From: Bacteroidota bacterium
GTDB taxonomy: Bacteria; Bacteroidota; Bacteroidia; Bacteroidales; F082
Reading direction: 5' to 3'
DNA: 42,811 nt
NCBI GenBank assembly: GCA_003232915.1
Contig: QIKE01000104.1
Span: 1-42,811 of the forward strand
Shown one piece after another: positions 1-8,700 of this stretch. The notes beneath the pieces were generated by a model. That model was not told the DNA's origin and ran no database searches. It saw nothing but the letters and a program-made list of their open reading frames with translations. The position numbers and the translations under genes were made by a program. The first letter of the stretch is position 1, and each line of letters begins with the position of its first letter.

Positions 1-87
1 TTACGATCTATTACAGATACTGTTCTGAAAAACAAATTGGATGTTTTGAATGCTTTACGATTTATTGCAAACCTGAAGACTGATTAG
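1..87 (+). CDS. C-terminal tail of an unidentified protein (possibly a transposase), cut by the window edge
   Basis: An open frame runs in from the left edge and stops at TAG 85-87, giving 28 residues ending in RFIANLKTD. The pattern of a short basic helix followed by VLNALRFIA is faintly like the last residues of IS66-type transposases, and the neighbouring fragment is also transposase debris. The match is too short to trust. It could equally be the tail of any other gene. Confidence 0.3.
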   Translation, partial: LRSITDTVLKNKLDVLNALRFIANLKTD

Positions 88-133
88 TTACTCTTTTTTT
101 CTTTTTTATCGGGAAAATATCCTTCGCTATTAT

Positions 134-391
134 TTAATTAGCAAAGTGTTGAGCTTGCTTTTCCAAATATTCCGGTACATTAGAAAACATAGATATTGTT
201 CCTGTTACTATCTCTTCTATTCTATTGGCAAGGATTTTATAATCTTCTTTCAATACACCTTCCAATTTCCCTAGATTTAGAAGATTTTGATGTCGTACTT
301 TTTTCCCGGCTTTGTACGTGTGAACCGGTCGATAATATGTATATACTTTATCGGAATTTTTAGTGCTTTTTTCAATTCGTCTTATAAACAT
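134..391 (-). pseudogene. N-terminal fragment of an IS1634-family transposase
   Basis: This 85-residue minus-strand frame begins MFIRRIEK and continues with a tyrosine-rich stretch and KKVRHQNLLNLGKL. That is the usual opening of IS1634-family (DDE) transposases in Bacteroidetes, where VRQ..LLNLG-like sequence comes about 40 residues in. Full-length members are roughly 500-600 residues, so only the first sixth survives and it ends at a stop codon. No catalytic DDE region is visible downstream. It is most likely a decayed insertion sequence. A C-terminal fragment of the same type lies at the other end of the window (42024-42248), but the order and distance show that the two are separate remnants in this assembly. 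Confidence 0.6.
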
Positions 392-1134
392 AATTAGTCA
401 TTATGTATAAACGGTAAAAATAAGTAAAATTTCAATACCAAAAACACAAATGGGGCACTACCGAATGGCATGTTATTTTTCATCTATCTGAGACTCAACA
501 TAATGGACTTGTTTAGAATGTTTATAAATTTATACGTAAAAATTTATAATCCAGTATAGCAACATTTTACAAAATTAATTTTTTTCTTAAATTTTTTGCT
601 TTTGGGGTTAGATTTGCAAGTTGGGTTAAGATGGAATTTGTTCCGGTATTATTCACAGTTTTGTGACAGACGGGTTGAAAGCCCAGATATTTTAACTCTT
701 AGGCAAGGCTCTGCACACAATTTATGTAGAGCATAATTGCCCTGAAAGGATAAATTACTCGTTCTACAAATATCTTTCATTCTAACCTATACCATATTCC
801 TGTTTAAAACACAAATACTGTGGTGTAGTTTATAATTTTATTAAGCTACCTTTTCAAAGCAAAACCGTTATTTGTCTACTTTCTAAAAAGTTGTCTTGTG
901 TTGAAAAAAATTGTTCTTTTCAGATACTTTTTGAAAATTCCTTAATCAATCCTATTTTTTTTTGCACCTTCTTATTATACCACTATTATACCACGTATTT
1001 TTGCTATTCTTGTTGTTTATTTATTAACTATTTCAAAAACAAATATATACAATAAAATATTCAGCTTTCATATTACTTTTTATAAACATTATTTTCTTAT
1101 TATTCAATTTTTCGTGAAGGTCGAAACTTTTGTT
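392..1134. other. AT-rich intergenic region, no gene seen
   Basis: About 740 bases with no convincing reading frame on either strand. It separates the transposase fragment from rsmE. A short tandem repeat of TTATACCAC lies around 975-1000. Otherwise it reads as decayed non-coding sequence. Confidence 0.5.
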
Positions 1135-1836
1135 TTAATAATTTAAGAGATTCACTGTATGGCAGGCAACAACGGCTGCCGTTTCGGTACGTAAACGTGA
1201 AGGGCCAAGCCTGACGGGTAAAAAACCCTTATTGCGAGCTTGCTCCAGTTCTTCGCCACTAAAATCACCTTCCGGACCGATAAGAATTAAGGAATTAGCT
1301 CCTTTTTTATAGGCTTTTACAAGCTCAAGATTTTCATCGGAATGAATGTTGGCAATAAACTTTTGACCGTCGAATGGAATGTCTAATACAGTATCGAACT
1401 TAATAGTTTCGTTGAGCTGCGGGCGATACGATTTCAACGACTGCTTTACGGCTGCGGTAATTACACGATTAAGCCGTTCGGTTTTAATTATTTTTCGTTC
1501 GGAGTGGCTACCCGTAAACGGAATAATACGATCAACACCTATTTCTGTAGCCTTTTCGAGAAACCATTCAAAACGATTGATGTTTTTGGTAGGAGCTACT
1601 GCCATATATAGCAAAAACGGTCTTTTGTCATTTCCTGCCCTTTTGTTAACTACTTTGAGCCTACAGCCATATGTGCTGGCGAGTATTATACGGCACTCGT
1701 AAAAAAACCCGTTACCATCAGTAAAATGCACGGTATCGCCATCTTTCATCCGCAAAACTTTCAATAAATGTTTCGATTCGGCTACATCAAGCACAAAATC
1801 AGGCTGATGAATCTCGTGAGCATAAAACAGGTTCAT
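1135..1836 (-). CDS. rsmE: 16S rRNA (uracil-1498-N3)-methyltransferase RsmE
   Basis: 233 residues, the normal length for RsmE, which methylates N3 of U1498 in 16S rRNA using S-adenosylmethionine. The protein starts with a PUA-like region (residues 1-70, with LLKVLRMKDGD and the F.DGNG turn). It ends with the SPOUT knot: LIGPEGDFS around residues 185-193 and RLRTETAA around 214-221, both hallmarks of the family. The internal FLEKATEIGVDRIIPF block is also typical. It is transcribed leftwards from ATG 1834-1836, and a CAAAAGTA (TACTTTTG on the coding strand) at 1857-1864 would give a leader of about 15-20 bases. It is not visibly in an operon with yqgE, which lies 296 bases upstream. Identification is firm. 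Confidence 0.95.
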   Translation of the reverse strand: MNLFYAHEIHQPDFVLDVAESKHLLKVLRMKDGDTVHFTDGNGFFYECRIILASTYGCRLKVVNKRAGNDKRPFLLYMAVAPTKNINRFEWFLEKATEIGVDRIIPFTGSHSERKIIKTERLNRVITAAVKQSLKSYRPQLNETIKFDTVLDIPFDGQKFIANIHSDENLELVKAYKKGANSLILIGPEGDFSGEELEQARNKGFLPVRLGPSRLRTETAAVVACHTVNLLNY

Positions 1837-1856
1837 TTGTTAACTTGTTTGATTTA

Positions 1857-1864
1857 CAAAAGTA
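1857..1864 (-). promoter_or_regulatory. Putative -7 promoter element (TACTTTTG) of rsmE
   Basis: The minus strand reads TACTTTTG, matching the Bacteroidetes -7 consensus TAnnTTTG, 20 bases upstream of the rsmE start. No clear -33 TTTG is present at the right spacing. Confidence 0.5.
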
Positions 1865-2132
1865 CAAAAAACCTTATGCAGTGTTAGGAAAGACCTCCCT
1901 TTTTTTATTGTGTCTAATCATAAAATGTCATATTCGGTGCTTGGGAAGATTTGAATACTAATAGTTTCATAATGTAAGTGATTAGTATTCAACTTGAGCA
2001 TAACGAAGAAATGGAAGTTTTATAACAGGCACTACGTAAGCATTTAGATAAAAAGAATGACTACAAAAAAGTACAAGATAACATTTAGCCACGAAAAGAT
2101 ACCGGTTTTTTAATATCAATATTGATTACCGC

Positions 2133-2723
2133 TTAGTTCCACTCGGGATTGACGGGTAGTTTTCCCCAATGTTGGTATTCTTTTCCCAATTTTTTCACTA
2201 AGCTATCCCACAGTTTTTCGGGTTCCGTATTAAAGAGTATCTCGGTTGTAGCACGCGTAACCACCCACGAATTTCGTTTAAGTTCACTTTCTATCTGTCC
2301 GGCAGCCCAACCCGAATATCCTATAAAAAACCTGATCTTTGACGAATCAAGCAAGTTCAGTGAAATCATTTCTTTAATATCGCCCATATTACCACCCCAG
2401 TACAAGCCTTTGATAATCTCCTGTGAGTTGCTGATATCGCTACCTATAGTATGCAAAAAAAACAAACGATTGGTATCAACAGGGCCTCCGAGGTAAAGCT
2501 GACCATCAAATTTAGGAAAATCGGGCAATGCTTCGTTGAATTTAGTGCTAACGGACTTGTTTAGAATTATTCCGAACGAACCTTTGGCACTGTGTTCAGT
2601 CAAAAAAATAACCGACCTGCCAAAATAATAATCCCCCATCAATGGCTCCGAAACTAACACTCTTCCTTTCGCCGGTCTCAGGTTATTGGATTTAATTTGT
2701 ACAAATCGATCAATATTTGTCAT
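2133..2723 (-). CDS. YqgE/AlgH family protein (DUF179)
   Basis: 196 residues from ATG 2721-2723; a GTG one codon upstream is also possible. The family signature is clear: GRVLVSEPLMGD near the N-terminus, FGRSVIFLTEH, GIILNK, LYLGGPV, and IRFFIGYSGWAAGQIE followed by the SWVV block. YqgE/AlgH proteins are widespread and have no established biochemical activity; AlgH was named for an effect on alginate regulation in Pseudomonas. The gene is divergent from murL: their possible starts overlap or lie within about 60 bases. Downstream, an imperfect palindrome at 2115-2126 (ATCAATATTGAT) could serve as a weak terminator. Confidence 0.9.
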   Translation of the reverse strand: MTNIDRFVQIKSNNLRPAKGRVLVSEPLMGDYYFGRSVIFLTEHSAKGSFGIILNKSVSTKFNEALPDFPKFDGQLYLGGPVDTNRLFFLHTIGSDISNSQEIIKGLYWGGNMGDIKEMISLNLLDSSKIRFFIGYSGWAAGQIESELKRNSWVVTRATTEILFNTEPEKLWDSLVKKLGKEYQHWGKLPVNPEWN

Positions 2724-4156
2724 CACTCAAAGAAATTTCATTTATTTTTGCTAAAATTCAAAACAAAAAATATACCAAAACATTGAAAAGACAAAACCGG
2801 CAGCAGAAGTCTATAGAACTCCGCAAACAATTTCCTTTTTTTTCTTTTCAGAAATACTCATATAAGATAAACAACGAAGAACTTGAAGTAGAATTTTTAT
2901 TTAATCTTTCTAATACCTATTTTTTCAGACCATCTTTCAAGATTGCTTCAAATAATTTTTTTGATTTTACTATTATTGATAAATCGCTAATAAACAACTT
3001 TGTATTTCATATTGGTATGATCGAATTAGTAAGTTACTGGAAAGCAAGCTGTTCCAAAGAGGTTCGCATCGAAACACACCTTCTCGACGAATATCAGGTT
3101 AGTTGGTGGAAAAAATTGTATTTCAACGGATTGGGCGAGTTTTTTTATCTTAACTCTTTGGAAGTTACGATAGATAATTTTATGAATATATCTTCAAAAG
3201 GTAAACCGTTGAAGCCACATCACTGCATGCTTAACAAAAACAATGTGTTGGTACCGGTAGGTGGTGGAAAAGATTCGATAGTAACACTGGAATTGCTGAA
3301 AAACAGCCAAAGTGTCAGGTTGATTCCTTTTGTAATTAATCCTCTTGAAGCTAGTGTACGGAGTATTGTAACTTCCGGTTTTTCTCTCAACGATTCTATT
3401 GTTGTAGAACGACATCTTGACCCGCAATTATTAAAACTCAACCGACAAGGCTTTTTGAACGGACACACTCCGTTTTCGGCTCTTTTGGCTTTTGTTTCGT
3501 CATTTGCAGCAGCACTTTCGGGAAGTAAATATGTGGCGTTGTCCAATGAAAGCAGTGCCAACGAAAGTACGATTCCAGGCTCCAAAATCAACCATCAATA
3601 TTCCAAATCATTCGAATTTGAAGAAGATTTCAACCACTACCTTAAAAAATACGTTCACGAAAACATTTACTATTTCAGCTTTTTACGACCATTGAACGAA
3701 TTACAGATTGCTTCGATATTTTCGCTTTTCGATGTCCACCATACAGGTTTCAGAAGTTGCAACGTCGGCAGTAAAACCGGCACGTGGTGTGGACGTTGCC
3801 CCAAGTGTCTTTTCACTTGGCTTATTTTATCGCCTTTTATCCCACAAAAAAAATTAGAGCATATCTTCGGAAAAAATCTTTTAGAAAACAATTCTTTGCG
3901 AACAATCTATCAAGAACTTACTGGTATTGATAAAACAAAACCTTTCGAGTGTGTAGGTACTCCACAGGAAGTTAACGCCGCCATTTGGAAAACTTTTTCG
4001 CATGAAAAAAACATCCCCCTTTTGATCACCGACTTCGCTTTTCATAATCAAAAACAATTTGCCTACGACTTTGAGTTTTTGACTAACACGCTCAACAATC
4101 TTCACCACCTACCTGAACATTTTCTGCAAATCATTAAAAAACAACTAAATGCATGA
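2717..4156 (+). CDS. murL: UDP-N-acetyl-alpha-D-muramoyl-L-alanyl-L-glutamate epimerase (MurL)
   Basis: About 457-479 residues depending on start. MurL, described in Xanthomonas, converts the L-Glu of UDP-MurNAc-L-Ala-L-Glu to D-Glu in an ATP-dependent reaction. The sequence shows a PP-loop-like ATP site, VPVGGGKDS, at residues 179-187, and a cysteine motif TWCGRCPKC at 356-364 preceded by Cys348. Both are features I associate with the MurL family. Length agrees with the roughly 450 residues of the known enzyme. The strongest support is the next gene, a MurD-like ligase overlapping by 8 bases, the same pairing as murL-murD2. The start is uncertain. TTG 2717 overlaps the divergent yqgE start, while a TATTTTTG promoter motif at 2743-2750 would favour TTG 2783; no early ATG exists. 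Other PP-loop enzymes are possible but do not fit the neighbour. Confidence 0.78.
   Translation: MSSLKEISFIFAKIQNKKYTKTLKRQNRQQKSIELRKQFPFFSFQKYSYKINNEELEVEFLFNLSNTYFFRPSFKIASNNFFDFTIIDKSLINNFVFHIGMIELVSYWKASCSKEVRIETHLLDEYQVSWWKKLYFNGLGEFFYLNSLEVTIDNFMNISSKGKPLKPHHCMLNKNNVLVPVGGGKDSIVTLELLKNSQSVRLIPFVINPLEASVRSIVTSGFSLNDSIVVERHLDPQLLKLNRQGFLNGHTPFSALLAFVSSFAAALSGSKYVALSNESSANESTIPGSKINHQYSKSFEFEEDFNHYLKKYVHENIYYFSFLRPLNELQIASIFSLFDVHHTGFRSCNVGSKTGTWCGRCPKCLFTWLILSPFIPQKKLEHIFGKNLLENNSLRTIYQELTGIDKTKPFECVGTPQEVNAAIWKTFSHEKNIPLLITDFAFHNQKQFAYDFEFLTNTLNNLHHLPEHFLQIIKKQLNA
2743..2750 (+). promoter_or_regulatory. Putative -7 promoter element of murL-murD2
   Basis: TATTTTTG matches TAnnTTTG. If used, transcription would start near 2755, which would exclude the TTG at 2717 and favour the TTG start at 2783. 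Confidence 0.35.
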
Positions 4157-5453
4157 GTTGTTAAAGAAAAAATTTATCGGCACAAATAAAGTGTTGATAC
4201 TCGGTTATGGCATAGAAGGTCGATCAACATACCGACATTTGAAAAAATACTTTCCCAAACTCACTATCGGTATTGCCGACCAAAATATTCAAATTGCCTC
4301 CGACCCTTTCATAACAAACGATAGTTTTTTAACCACTTATTTGGGGGAAAATTATTTACAAGCGATTAACGATTACAAAGTCATCATTAAATCGCCAGGA
4401 ATTAATCTCAATAAAGAAACACTAAAAAACAAAACTATTTTATCGCAAACGAGCCTTTTTCTGGAAAAATACCGCCTCCAAACCATCGGTATTACAGGTA
4501 CCAAAGGAAAGAGCACCACAGCGAGCCTTATTCATCACTTTTTGAAAAGTTCGGGCATCAATGCATTACTACTTGGAAATATCGGCATAGCTGCATTCGA
4601 CAAAATTGATGAAATTGGTAAAAATACGGTTATTGTTTTTGAATTGTCGGCCCATCAATTATTAAATGTTGAAGTATCGCCCCACGTTTCGGTATTGCTA
4701 AATATTTTTCCAGAGCATCTTGATTTTTTTGATAGTTTTGAAGCATATCGAAAAGCAAAATTGAAAATTTTCGAGTACCAACACGATGAGGACATTATTA
4801 TTGACGGACGAAATTATGCCGGTGATTTTTTTTCGGAAAACCTAATAAAAGAAATGGCAACGACTATGTTTTGTAACAACACAATGTATGAAACCATAAA
4901 AAACCTTAGCCCGCTTAAAGGTTATCACAACTTGTTTAACAGTTTTATTGCCCTTGAAGCAGCAATTATGATGGGAGCAGGAATCAAATCATCGGTGCAA
5001 TCATTGCCACTGTTTACTCCCTTAGCCCACCGCTTGGAATTTATTGGCAATTATTGCGGAATTGACTTTTACAACGACAGTATTTCCACCGTTCCGCAAT
5101 CGACCATTGCGGCAGTAAAAAGTCTTGAAAAAGTTGATATTTTGCTGCTCGGAGGCTATGATAGAGGTCTTGATTATTCGGTATTAACTAATTTTTTAGC
5201 TACAACACAAATACCGCATCTGTTGTTTATGGGTAAAGCAGGCAACACTATGATGCGGTTGATGAAAAAACAATTGGGAAATCGAAAACTAATACAGGTA
5301 AAAAACATTGAAGAAGCATTGTATTACATAAAAAATATTCAGAATATTTCGACCTGTTTACTGTCGCCTGCTGCTGCAAGTTACGATGCTTTTCATAGTT
5401 TCGAACACCGAGGCAATACATTTAAGGCTTTGGTAAAAGAAATTTTCGGATAA
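4149..5453 (+). CDS. murD2: UDP-N-acetylmuramoyl-L-alanine--L-glutamate ligase, MurD2-type Mur ligase
   Basis: 434 residues, a complete Mur ligase. The N-terminal Rossmann-like domain opens with VLILGYGIEGRSTYRHL. The central ATPase has the P-loop ITGTKGKSTT at 115-124, LLGNIG, the FELSAHQL block and NIFPEHLDFF. The C-terminal domain carries HRLEFIG and DSISTVPQST, where adenine/phosphate contacts lie in MurD. Ordinary MurD adds D-Glu and normally sits in the division/cell-wall cluster. Here the gene stands apart and overlaps murL by 8 bases (ATG 4149, murL stop TGA 4154-4156), which implies translational coupling. By analogy with Xanthomonas it would add L-Glu for MurL to epimerise. The specificity is inferred from context; motifs alone only prove a MurD-like ligase. 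Confidence 0.78.
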   Translation: MHELLKKKFIGTNKVLILGYGIEGRSTYRHLKKYFPKLTIGIADQNIQIASDPFITNDSFLTTYLGENYLQAINDYKVIIKSPGINLNKETLKNKTILSQTSLFLEKYRLQTIGITGTKGKSTTASLIHHFLKSSGINALLLGNIGIAAFDKIDEIGKNTVIVFELSAHQLLNVEVSPHVSVLLNIFPEHLDFFDSFEAYRKAKLKIFEYQHDEDIIIDGRNYAGDFFSENLIKEMATTMFCNNTMYETIKNLSPLKGYHNLFNSFIALEAAIMMGAGIKSSVQSLPLFTPLAHRLEFIGNYCGIDFYNDSISTVPQSTIAAVKSLEKVDILLLGGYDRGLDYSVLTNFLATTQIPHLLFMGKAGNTMMRLMKKQLGNRKLIQVKNIEEALYYIKNIQNISTCLLSPAAASYDAFHSFEHRGNTFKALVKEIFG

Positions 5454-5550
5454 CTCTAATAATATAATATAAAAACACAAAGAACACTTACACGCTATTA
5501 TTACGTTAAGTTAGTTATTAAATTAAAAAAATGACAGATAGAGCATTCAG

Positions 5551-5604
5551 TCTCTTAATAGAGATTGACGCGTAAAGAGATTATATGTATTCTCTTTACG
5601 TCAA
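5551..5604 (+). terminator. Two adjacent hairpins, possible terminator of murL-murD2 or regulatory site
   Basis: TCTCTTAATAGAGA at 5551-5564 is a small perfect hairpin (5-bp stem). It abuts an imperfect inverted repeat: TTGACGCGTAAAGAGA at 5565-5580 pairs with TCTCTTTACGTCAA at 5591-5604, with a 2-base bulge and a 10-base loop. An A-rich, not U-rich, tract follows, so on the plus strand it is not a textbook intrinsic terminator. Confidence 0.45.
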
Positions 5605-5717
5605 CCGCCAAAAAAAATCTATTATTCTCTACTTCTATTTTGTTTAACCGATATTACAACATAATATAATCGCTTAAATTTATCACTCCATTTAATATGT
5701 TGAGGCAACAAAAGGCA

Positions 5718-5725
5718 TAGTTTTG
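5718..5725 (+). promoter_or_regulatory. Putative -7 promoter element of the secreted-protein operon
   Basis: TAGTTTTG fits TAnnTTTG and lies 42 bases before the ATG at 5767. No TTTG is correctly spaced upstream, so support is moderate. Confidence 0.4.
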
Positions 5726-5766
5726 CTGTCTAAACAAAAAAAAGTAATAAAAATACAATTGATTTT

Positions 5767-8700
5767 ATGCACAAAATATTATCTATTCTGATTATATGCA
5801 CTTTATTGTCTGTCGACAACCTGAGTGCACAACAAACAGTTGGGGTATCAATACCCGATACGGCCGACTATCCTTACTGGATAGAGATGATGCAAAATCC
5901 GCAGAACAATTTTTTTACAACAGTTAAAGCTTTCAATACTTACTGGAAAGGCCGCGAAATAAGTCGCAGTTCAGGCTACAAACCTTTTAAACGCTGGGAA
6001 TATTTTTGGCGCGATCGAATTTTCCCCAATGGCATGCGCAGGCCGGCCACTGAGGCGTTTACGGCATATTTTAATTTCAAAGCACGTTACAGCGAACGCG
6101 ATCAATCTTTTGGCGGCTATTGGACAAATATTGGCCCGATACAACTACCCGGCAACGCCGGTACAGGACAACCCAACGGTAACGGTCGCGTAAACACTAT
6201 TGCGTTTCACCCCACCAACGACAGCATTATATATATAGGTGCGCCTGCAGGAGGTCTGTGGAAATCTGACGACGGAGGGCAAACATGGTCGAGTAATACG
6301 GACACCTTACCCACCCTTGGGGTTTCGTCCATTGTAATTGATTACACTAATCCTTCTATAATGTTTATAGGTACGGGCGACCGTGATGCCGGAGATGCCG
6401 AAGGAATGGGCGTAATGAAAAGTACGGATGGCGGCCTATCGTGGGACTTTGCAAAAACAGGTATGGGAAATGTTACTGTTGGAAAAATGATTATGTTTCC
6501 CAGCGATCACAACATGCTATTAGCAGCTACTTCCAGCGGTATTTTTAAAACCACCGACGGAGGTCAAAACTGGTCACAAAACAAAAACGGAAATTTTAAA
6601 GACATTGTTTTTAAACCCGGCAATTCCACAGTGGTATATGCCACGTCTTCGGGAAGTTTTTATCGCTCATCCGATGGAGGCGATAATTGGGCACGAATAA
6701 CTTCGGGACTCGGCACGGCGATGCGCGGAGTTATCGGGGTAAGTTTGGCAACGTCCGACATCGTTTATTTCTTAACATCTCAAAACAGTACTTACGGAGG
6801 AATTTACAAATCGACCGATGCCGGTTTAAATTTCACCCTTATGTCGAACTCTCCCAATATATTAGGATATAATTGTAACGGCGGCGGCGGCGGACAAGGT
6901 TGGTACGACTTGGCCATTGCCGTTGACCCTACCAACGCCGCTATAGTGTATGTGGGAGGTGTTAATGTTTTTAAATCGAATAATAGCGGCGTCAGTTGGG
7001 CTATCAACTCGCATTGGACAGGAAGTTGCGGTGTACCGGCTGTCCACGCCGATTGCCATGCACTTGAGTTTTCGCCCCTTGACGGACGGTTATATGCTGG
7101 CAACGACGGTGGCATTTATTATTCCGACGACGGTGGCACCAGTTGGAACCAAATAACAAGCGGTTTGGCTATTTCGCAAGTATATAAAATAGGTCAAGCA
7201 GCCACCGACAAAGATAAAGTGATGAACGGCTATCAGGATAACGGTTCGGCAACTTTTCTCGGCGACAGCATAGGATTTTTAACCGTTATGGGAGGCGACG
7301 GTATGGACTGTGCTTACGACTTTAAAAACAGTAGCTATGCTTATGGCGAATATTATAACGGTGCCGGTATTTCGCGCATCTACAACAACTACAATCAAGG
7401 GGGAATATCATCGGGTATCTCAGAATCGGGAGCTTGGGTTACACCTATTATGCTTGATGAAAACAATCCCGAAACAATGTATGTGGGGATGAAAAACGTG
7501 TGGCGTTCGCACAACATCAGGGCATCTGATGTTCAGTGGAATAAAATTTCGAATAATCTTGGTGGTAGCAACAACAAGAACATACGGGTTTTGGAACAAT
7601 GTGCAGCCGACTCAGATATTTTTTATATAGCCCGTTGGGATAGAAAACTTTTCAGAACTGACAACCTCAACGACGACAACCCGGTATTTGTAGAAGTTTC
7701 TTTACCCTTGCAAGGTACACCCACCGACATCGAAACCAATCCTAACGATGCCAACATAGTTTATATTACTTTGAACTACAATGTCTACAAATCGGAAGAC
7801 CGTGGCGAAACATGGCAAAATATTACAGGAAATCTACCATCGGCAAGCAAAAATACCATTGAATATTACAAAAACGATAACGAAGGACTTTATGTGGGAA
7901 CCGACGCCGGCATTTATTACAAAAATGCCAATATGAGTCAATGGGCAGAGTTTTCTGACGGTTTCCCTGTAAGTGCTAATGTTACCGAAATTGAAATTTA
8001 TTACGACAGTTTGGAGTCAGATAGCGATTTGGTTCGTGCATCCACTTACGGTCGTGGATTGTGGTCGTCGCCAGCATGGTATGGTGAACTAACAGCCGAT
8101 TTTGTAGCTAGCGACACCAATTTACCAAGCGGATGTTCTATTGATTTTTACGACAAATCTACTGGAGTACCACACCAATGGCAGTGGACTTTCGAAGGAG
8201 CAAACCCTTCATCTTCCACCGAAAAAAATCCTACGGGAATCCAATATCCCGATACTGGAACCTTTGCAGTAAGCCTAATGGTGACAAATCCTTTAAGCAC
8301 TGATACCAAGATTGTTAACGGATATATTACTGTGAACAATGCAATATTACCCAATGTTAATTTTTACGTTGCCGATACCGTGCAATGCAGCGGTCAACCT
8401 ACACAGTTTTTCGACCAAAGTTCAAACTGCCCTACCGATTGGTTATGGACATTTTCGCCAAATACGGTTAGCTTTTCCGACAGCACCGACGAGCATTCGC
8501 AAAACCCTGAAGTACTGTTTAATGCATCGGGTTTCTATTCCGTTACACTTAGCGTTTCCAACAATGCTGGGCAAAGCAGTCTTACAAAAGAAAACTATAT
8601 TTTTGTCGGAGGAAATCCTTTGCCTTATAGCGAAAACTTTGAAAATCAATCGCTCGAAGCTGATGGGTGGACAGTTGAAAACCCGCAAGGTTCAACTACG

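Larger units (their letters stand above)
5454..5766. other. Intergenic region with paired hairpins between murD2 and the secreted-protein operon
   Basis: 313 bases without a gene. It contains two adjacent inverted repeats (5551-5564 and 5565-5604, listed separately) and a promoter-like TAGTTTTG at 5718-5725. The rest is AT-rich and featureless. Confidence 0.6.

Noticed and set aside
1837-2132. Short plus-strand frame around 2010-2087 (LRKHLDKKNDYKKVQDNI)
   Set aside because: It is interrupted by a stop right after its possible start and has no recognisable family; at most a gene remnant.
3220-3591. Antisense frame of 123 codons opposite murL
   Set aside because: It lies wholly within murL, whose motifs are on the plus strand; no independent support.
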